DNA from: Halobacterium sp. CBA1132
Lineage (GTDB): Archaea; Halobacteriota; Halobacteria; Halobacteriales; Halobacteriaceae
Assembly (NCBI RefSeq): GCF_001485535.1
Contig: NZ_BCMZ01000001.1
Location: 1,736,001-1,800,000 of the forward strand
Direction: 5' to 3'
Length of the DNA stretch: 64,000 nucleotides
The notes below the pieces were generated by a model. That model had not been told where the DNA came from and made no database searches. It saw nothing but the letters and a program-made list of their open reading frames with translations. This document shows, in pieces, positions 59,347 through 64,000 of the stretch; the first letter of the stretch is position 1; each line of letters begins with the position of its first letter. The position numbers and the translations under genes are program-made.

Positions 59347-60138
59347 ATGGGGGTGGACCGTGACGAAGCCGACGTTCTCCGCACCGCTATCAGTCGGCAA
59401 CGGGTCTTTCGGGTGTTCGAGGACGGGGGTGCGACGCGGTCGGACGTGCAGATGGCACTCGACGTGTCGCGTTCGACCGCCCACCGCGTCGTGAAAACGT
59501 TCGAATCGCTGGGAATCGTCGAGCGGCAGAACGGCTCCTACGAACTGACACCGTTCGGTCGTGTGGTCCAGGAGGAGACCGAGCGCGCGACCAGCACGCT
59601 GCGCGTCGCGCGCATGCTGGCACCGCTTCTGAGTACGCTCAAAGCGACCGACGAACCACCCGACCTCCACGCGTTCGAAGGTGCGACCGTGACCGAGCCC
59701 GAGGCCGGCGACCCCTACAGACCGATACGGCGGTTGCTGACGCTCGTGACGGAGTCTTCGAGAATCCGGGAGTTCGCGCCGACGACGCCCGACCCCGCCT
59801 ACCAGCGCACCCTCTACGACCGGGTGCAGGCCGAGCTTCAGGCCGAGATACTCTACCCGGCTACGGTCGTCGACCACCTGCGACGCGAGAGCGCCGACGC
59901 GCTCGAACGCGCCATCGACGACGGCTCGCTGGACGTCTGCGTCGGCGACCCGCCGGCCTTTCGGTTGGTTATCGCGGACAAACGCGTCTACCTCGGAGGG
60001 TACAACGAGGAGGCGTCCCAGCTCCAAATCGTCGCCGACACCGCGGACGACAACGCCGTCGAGTGGGCCACGCGCTGTTTCGAGAACCACTGGGAGCGCG
60101 CGACGCCGTACGACGCGTACCTCGACGGGAAGCAGTAG
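59347..60138 (+). CDS. Winged-helix transcriptional regulator with C-terminal effector domain
   Basis: A 263-residue protein. N-terminal HTH: ISRQRVFRVFEDGGATRSDVQMALDVSRSTAHRVVKTFESLGIVERQNGSYELTPFGRVVQEE (residues 16-80), with a recognition helix SRSTAHRVVKTFES. The remaining 180 residues (including IRRLLTLVTESSRIREFAP, VDHLRRESADALERAIDDG and FRLVIADKRVYLGGYNEEASQLQIVADTADDNAVEWA) match the haloarchaeal DUF1724-like effector region. Target genes unknown; the inverted repeat upstream may be its own site. Confidence 0.87.
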   Translation: MGVDRDEADVLRTAISRQRVFRVFEDGGATRSDVQMALDVSRSTAHRVVKTFESLGIVERQNGSYELTPFGRVVQEETERATSTLRVARMLAPLLSTLKATDEPPDLHAFEGATVTEPEAGDPYRPIRRLLTLVTESSRIREFAPTTPDPAYQRTLYDRVQAELQAEILYPATVVDHLRRESADALERAIDDGSLDVCVGDPPAFRLVIADKRVYLGGYNEEASQLQIVADTADDNAVEWATRCFENHWERATPYDAYLDGKQ

Positions 60139-60167
60139 GTCGGCCCGACGACGAACGCTCGCGGCAC

Positions 60168-60683
60168 TCACTCCTCGGCCGTCGTCTCGCTCCGGGTCGT
60201 CGTCGAGAACGAAGACATCGGCGTACTCGTTGGCGTCGACGTGGCTGTCGCAGTCTCGTTCTGTTCCGTCGTCGTTGCTTCCGTCGACGTCTGTGTCGTG
60301 GTGGTCGTCTCGTTCACGACTGAGGTCGTCGTCGTGGTTTCGGTCTGCTCCGGCGTCGTTTCGTTCTCGGTCGTGGTCCCGTTCTGTTCCGGGGCCGTCG
60401 TCGTCTCGTTCTGCGCTGGAGTGGTGGTCGTACCGTTCCGTCCCTGAGTGGTGCCGTTGCCCGGCGAGGTGGCGGTCGGTGCGATCGTCGTGTTGTTCGC
60501 GGTCGTTCCCGGCTGTACGGTCCCGTTCGCGTTCGAGACAGTCACGCGCTCGCTGTGGTTGTCGACGCTGATAGACACGCCGACAGTCTCGGTGTCGGCG
60601 AGCGAGGCGACGGCGATGCCGCCGGTGAATCCCGCCAGTAGGGCGGCCACGACCATCACGACGATGCCGACTTCACGCGTCAC
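60168..60683 (-). CDS. Thr-rich, sequon-dense membrane-anchored surface protein
   Basis: A 171-residue protein. A single N-terminal hydrophobic helix, VGIVVMVVAALLAGFTGGIAVASLA, is followed by a 140-residue Thr/Glu/Asn-rich stalk with many N-glycosylation sequons (NTT, NGT, NET, repeated) and no stable fold. GTG at 60683 lies inside the end of the signal peptidase gene (11-nt overlap), tying it to the secretion locus. Likely a heavily glycosylated stalk or spacer on the cell surface; it could anchor or nucleate the fibre-like proteins upstream. Confidence 0.75.
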   Translation of the reverse strand: MTREVGIVVMVVAALLAGFTGGIAVASLADTETVGVSISVDNHSERVTVSNANGTVQPGTTANNTTIAPTATSPGNGTTQGRNGTTTTPAQNETTTAPEQNGTTTENETTPEQTETTTTTSVVNETTTTTQTSTEATTTEQNETATATSTPTSTPMSSFSTTTRSETTAEE

Positions 60684-61569
60684 TGTCCTTACCTCCGTCG
60701 GACACGTCGCCGCCGTCGGGAATCTCGCGGCCGCCCGGTCGGTCGCTGCGCTCGGGGGACTCCTCGCCGGCGGCGAACACGACGGTGACGAACGCGACGA
60801 TCAGTACTGCGCCGGCGAACACGCCGACACTCACCGGTTCGAGGTCGCGGTAAGCGACGTACCCACTGTAGACCGCGAGCACGCCAAATCCCGCGGAACT
60901 CAGCTTGAGGTCGCGGGTCGTAATCGTGAACGCGTCGCCGCTGACGGTTTCGTGCGTCGACCCGGGCGGCGACGGGAGGTCGCCGACCCGGTCCATCCCT
61001 CTCGGCTTGCCGAGTTCCCCGACTGGCCGAGTGACGGTGACGTCGTTCGCCTCTCGGTCGTTCGTCGAGTCGCCGCGCGCGAACGCGTAGAGTTCGGACG
61101 CGACGAACGCGAGAATCGGCAAGCCGACGAGCACCGCGAGGCCCGTCGGCGTGTTCGCGAACAGCACCACGTGGCCGACGTACGGAATCGCGAACCAGAC
61201 CTCGCCCGTCACACTCGATGCGGGTACGAGTGCGGGGTCGGGGTCGTCGTTGGCGTCGCCCTGCGTGCGGAACGCCAGCCCGTCCTCGCGTTCGACCACC
61301 TCGACGACGCGGTGCGTGACGGGCGTCGACTCCTCGGAGCGCACAAACGTGATGACGTCGCCGGCTTCGAGCGTGGCCGGGTCGACGTCGTTGACGACGA
61401 CGGCGTCCCCGGGTGAGAGCGACGGCTCCATGCTGCTGGAGAGGACGACGTAGCTGGAGTCCGCGCCGACTAGCCACGGCGCCGCCTGAATGACGAACAG
61501 GGCGACGACGAGGACGGCGAGCACGGTCGCGACGGCGCTGACAGTGCGGCGGAGCGTGATGGACGTCAC
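60673..61569 (-). CDS. Type I signal peptidase, ER/SipW type
   Basis: A 298-residue protein. TM1 (TVSAVATVLAVLVVALFVIQAAPWLVG) precedes the catalytic Ser46 in VLSSSMEPSLSPGDAVVV; His86 in STPVTHRVVEV replaces the bacterial Lys, so it is of the archaeal/ER Ser-His class; GDANDDPDP is the Asp-containing box. There is a second TM near 150 (VVLFANTPTGLAVLVGLPILAFV) and, unusually, two more near 225-265 before an acidic tail. It is coupled to a Thr-rich protein and follows camelysin/TasA-like substrates, as SipW does in Bacillus. Confidence 0.9.
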   Translation of the reverse strand: MTSITLRRTVSAVATVLAVLVVALFVIQAAPWLVGADSSYVVLSSSMEPSLSPGDAVVVNDVDPATLEAGDVITFVRSEESTPVTHRVVEVVEREDGLAFRTQGDANDDPDPALVPASSVTGEVWFAIPYVGHVVLFANTPTGLAVLVGLPILAFVASELYAFARGDSTNDREANDVTVTRPVGELGKPRGMDRVGDLPSPPGSTHETVSGDAFTITTRDLKLSSAGFGVLAVYSGYVAYRDLEPVSVGVFAGAVLIVAFVTVVFAAGEESPERSDRPGGREIPDGGDVSDGGKDSDA

Positions 61570-61621
61570 CGCGACCACCCCGTGGTTCTGCGGGCGAGCG
61601 GCGACATCGTGGAAAGTATCG

Positions 61622-62668
61622 TTACTGCCATGGGTTCGTTGGGTCGGTGTGGCGGCACTGGCTGGCGAACAGTTCGAGCACGAACGACAGCGACTCGCCG
61701 GCCGCGTCGGGCGTCTGGAGCGTCCAGTCCAGCGTGAGACACGCCGGCTCACAGCCGACGCAGCCGTCGTCGTCCGTGCAACCGTAGACGACGAAGTGGC
61801 TGAGGCCGCTGGGCTGGCCGCCGGGGTTCGTGCCCGCGAGCACGGCCGTCGCGGCGGACGCGCAGTCCCAGCGGTGTGTCACGAGGCCCGGTTCGTTCCC
61901 GCTGGCGCCGTTCCCACCGCCGGCGTGCGTCGGTTTGCCACCGCCCTTGACGTTCACGCGGCAGAACTCGACGTCGTCGGCGGCCAGGTCGACGCCACGG
62001 ACTTCGTCGCCGTCGTCCTTCCAATGGACGCCCGTGATTTCGAGAGTGGTCGAGCCGTCGAGGGCCAGCGAACCCGGGACGTCGCCGACGGCCAGCGAGT
62101 CACCGGTCTCCTCGGCGACGAACGCCCCTCCATGGAGTTCGACCTTCCCGAGTTCCCGGCAGCCGCCGGCGCCGAGCCGGACGCCACCGTCGAACTCGTC
62201 GAGGAGCCCGGTCAGCGAGCCCTCGAAGATCGTGGCGCTGGCGTCGCCGCAGGTGGACGCGTATGCGAGCGTAACGTCGACCTCGTCGGCGAGCGCCGAC
62301 GCCGGGCCGTCGGCCCGGAGCCAGACGCGACCGGGGTTGTCGCAGACGCGGAACGCGACGGTCGCCGAGCCAGACACCGGCCCGCTCGCCGGATCGACGT
62401 CGCGGAACGAGAGCGTGACGTCGGTCTCCTCGGCGAACGACGCGGGGAACGCCGCCGGGTCCTGTCGGGGCGTCGTCGTGACCTCGCCGTTGGACTCGAC
62501 CAGCGTCGCGACCTGGAGGTCGAGCGACCCGGACGCCACGTCGTTCCCCGGGAACAGCTGGCCGTCCGTGAGGAACGCGTGCGTCCCGACGCCCGCTGCG
62601 CCGCCGACGCTCGCCGCGCCGGCGAGCGTGACACCACGAAGCAGTGCGCGCCGCGAGACGTCAGGCAT
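61622..62668 (-). CDS. Camelysin/TasA-like secreted protein 1 (Tat-type leader)
   Basis: A 348-residue exported protein. Leader SRRALLRGVTLAGAASVGGAAGVGTHAFLTD has a twin-arginine motif. Early strands include VASGSLDLQV (as in SipW-dependent proteins) and PVSGSATVAFRVCDNPGRVWLRAD. About eight cysteines, including CTDDDGCVGCEPAC, suggest disulfides or metal. It is longer than its two neighbours because of an inserted domain (VELHGGAFVAEETGDSLAVGD...). A candidate fibre or matrix component; family membership rests on the N-terminal third. Confidence 0.75.
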   Translation of the reverse strand: MPDVSRRALLRGVTLAGAASVGGAAGVGTHAFLTDGQLFPGNDVASGSLDLQVATLVESNGEVTTTPRQDPAAFPASFAEETDVTLSFRDVDPASGPVSGSATVAFRVCDNPGRVWLRADGPASALADEVDVTLAYASTCGDASATIFEGSLTGLLDEFDGGVRLGAGGCRELGKVELHGGAFVAEETGDSLAVGDVPGSLALDGSTTLEITGVHWKDDGDEVRGVDLAADDVEFCRVNVKGGGKPTHAGGGNGASGNEPGLVTHRWDCASAATAVLAGTNPGGQPSGLSHFVVYGCTDDDGCVGCEPACLTLDWTLQTPDAAGESLSFVLELFASQCRHTDPTNPWQ

Positions 62669-62779
62669 CGCCGGTTCCCCCCGTTCCCGTTCGGGACACG
62701 ACTGGAACCACGCCCACGGCAAGCATACTTATTGACGCGCTTAGGCGTTCAAGGACCGCCTTAATCCGGCTTGGAATGG

Positions 62780-63463
62780 TCACGGTCCATCACACGATTC
62801 GACGGTGAACGACAGCGACGTCCCGGCGCTGTCGCCCTGTATTCGGTTGCCAGTCGACGCCGCCAACGACCACGAGAGGCCGACGCAGACCGCGCTGTCC
62901 GGGTCGATGCAGTCGCCACCGAGTTGGACGCCCTCGGCGAGCGCGGCGTCGGCTTCGACCAGCGACCCGTTCACCAGCGTCGTCTCCGCGGCGTCGAGGT
63001 CGCCGTCGCAGCCGCCGAACCCCAACAACCCGAGCGTTCCGGTGTCGTACCAGACCGCGACGTCGAGCGCGTCGGCGAGCTCGCCGCGGTCGCCCGTCGT
63101 ATCGCCGGCGGCGCGCTCGGGCTCGTTCCGGCCGTTCTCACTGTTCTCGGTGAGCGCGAGCGAGAACGACACGCGTGCGCTCTGGGTGGTGTCGGGGGTC
63201 ACGCGGAACGCCACCGTCCCCGAGTCGCCCGGCTGGGCGTTCCCGACGCCGAGTACCGGGCCGTCTTGCTCGTCGCCGTCGTCGACGACCGCGCCGTTGT
63301 ACGTCTCTCGCCAGTCCACGCGAACCGACGGGTCGCTGCCGACCGTCGTCGACGACTGGTAGGCGACCGCGTCAGAAGTGAGCGCTGTGAGGCCCACGAA
63401 CGACGCCGCGCCCACGGTGGCGGCGGAACCGAGGAGTCGCCGGCGGCTCAATCCCACAGTCAC
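62780..63463 (-). CDS. Camelysin/TasA-like secreted protein 2 (Tat-type leader)
   Basis: A 227-residue protein. Leader VGLSRRRLLGSAATVGAASFVGLTAL carries SRRRLLG. The mature part has NAQPGDSGTVAFRVTPDTTQSARVSFSLALTENSENG, the N-x-(K/Q)PGDSG strand typical of TasA/camelysin proteins, then ALDVAVWYDTGTLGLLGFGG and TTLVNGSLVEAD and a final SLSFTVESCD. GTG at 63463 overlaps the stop of the upstream homolog by 4 nt, so they are co-expressed. Confidence 0.8.
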   Translation of the reverse strand: MTVGLSRRRLLGSAATVGAASFVGLTALTSDAVAYQSSTTVGSDPSVRVDWRETYNGAVVDDGDEQDGPVLGVGNAQPGDSGTVAFRVTPDTTQSARVSFSLALTENSENGRNEPERAAGDTTGDRGELADALDVAVWYDTGTLGLLGFGGCDGDLDAAETTLVNGSLVEADAALAEGVQLGGDCIDPDSAVCVGLSWSLAASTGNRIQGDSAGTSLSFTVESCDGP

Positions 63464-64000
63464 CCCTCCGTGAACGGGTTCGTCGTCCCGTCGTTGTTCC
63501 GACACTGGACCGCGGCGAACGTGAGGTCGAAGGTCACGCTATCGCCCTGCACGACGTTCCCGACACTCGCGGGGAGTTCCCACTCGAAGCCGACGTACCG
63601 GACCTGCTCGTCGCCTGGCTGGTCCTGCGGGAAACAGTCACGGCCAGCCGTTCCGGGGTCGCCATCCAGCGGTATTCCGTCGTCGACCGTTGCGAGCAGG
63701 CCACCGAGCGTGCCCTCGAAGACGAGCGGGCGCTCGGGCGGCGTCTCGTCGCTCTCGCGGGTCTCGTCGCCGTCGTCGTACCAGAGCGTCACCTCGACGG
63801 CGTCGAGGAGTTCACCCGCGCTGGAGCCGTCGCCAGGGTCGTCCTCGGCCGCGGCGTCGAGCTCCGGCTCCGTGACCGCGCCCTCGCTGTTGTCGTCCAA
63901 CGAGCCGCCGAGCCAGACGTAGCCGGGCTCGTCGAACAGGTGGACGCTGTAGGCGACCGACCCCGAGTCGCCGGGTTTCACGTCGTCGAGGTCGATGACC
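63460..64000 (-). CDS. Camelysin/TasA-like secreted protein 3 (cut by window edge)
   Basis: At least 179 residues, N-terminus outside the window. The visible start VIDLDDVKPGDSGSVAYSVHLFDEPGYVWLGGSLDDNSEG is a close match to the same PGDSG strand in the two downstream paralogs; LLDAVEVTLWYDDGDE, LVFEGTLGGLLATVDDG and VQGDSVTFDLTFAAVQCRNND follow the same order. It is the first visible gene of the apparent 3-paralog-plus-peptidase operon. Confidence 0.8.
   Translation of the reverse strand, partial: VIDLDDVKPGDSGSVAYSVHLFDEPGYVWLGGSLDDNSEGAVTEPELDAAAEDDPGDGSSAGELLDAVEVTLWYDDGDETRESDETPPERPLVFEGTLGGLLATVDDGIPLDGDPGTAGRDCFPQDQPGDEQVRYVGFEWELPASVGNVVQGDSVTFDLTFAAVQCRNNDGTTNPFTEG

Overview
The window is high-GC haloarchaeal chromosome, most likely Halobacterium or a close relative. 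The encoded proteins are very acidic, many genes start with GTG or appear leaderless with an AT-rich box 25-35 nt upstream, and Tat-type leaders and many haloarchaea-specific small zinc-ribbon and membrane proteins are present. Gene order sucCD - zim-like methylase - tRNA-Val - cobalamin cluster also fits that genus. Long open frames on opposite strands are GC-driven shadows and are left out.

Layout: 1-2.0 kb, two paralogous sodium:neurotransmitter-type symporters (the first cut by the window edge). 2.2-4.2 kb, sucCD. 4.5-6.2 kb, a small zinc ribbon, a beta-class DNA methyltransferase, then tRNA-Val(CAC) followed by two tandem decayed copies of its 3' end with hairpins. 6.4-7.6 kb, PduO-type cobalamin adenosyltransferase, a glutaredoxin and a tRNA-binding OB-fold protein. 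7.6-10.9 kb, a large HEAT / pentapeptide-repeat / pore-loop channel fusion. 11-39 kb, an almost complete anaerobic-type cobalamin locus: cbiT-L-F-G-H-H'-fdx-orphan-cbiX-DUF3209; then a NicO-type metal transporter and an I/D-fused cobaltochelatase subunit, divergent from cobN-cbiC-cbiE; then a divergent cbiX-like gene opposite cobT-cbiA-cobA-cbiP; then HAD-cbiB-cobS-cobY-cobD-cbiZ. I do not see CbiD or CbiJ/CobK, and only the HAD protein could be an alpha-ribazole phosphatase. 39-43.9 kb, dabAB (inorganic carbon uptake), an Lrp/AsnC regulator and a zinc ribbon. 44.5-46.7 kb, a DUF5805-like protein with a tyrosine recombinase, an HTH regulator and NikR. 46.8-51.8 kb, the glycine cleavage system (gcvT, gcvH, split gcvPA/gcvPB) with a small duplicated-domain protein inside. 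51.9-54.7 kb, NYN-domain, AIM24/TIGR00266, TatD-like and DUF2150 genes. 54.8-56.9 kb, a pilin-like surface protein with a low-GC Ig-like tail. 57-60.1 kb, HMG-CoA synthase and two regulators. 60.2-64 kb, a Thr-rich surface protein, an ER-type signal peptidase and three camelysin/TasA-like secreted proteins (the last cut by the window edge).

Main points for follow-up: (i) a shared inverted-repeat element at six positions, next to every transcription start of the cobalamin locus and also next to the HTH gene that heads it, which looks like one operator family; (ii) orphan proteins in the cobalamin locus (Cys-repeat CbiH, divergent CbiH, a three-Cys ferredoxin, a LAGLIDADG-like protein, DUF3209, HAD) that could fill the missing steps; (iii) a candidate TasA-like fibre locus with its own signal peptidase; (iv) a mobile-looking double-hairpin element found both inside cobN and between gcv genes; (v) the channel fusion.
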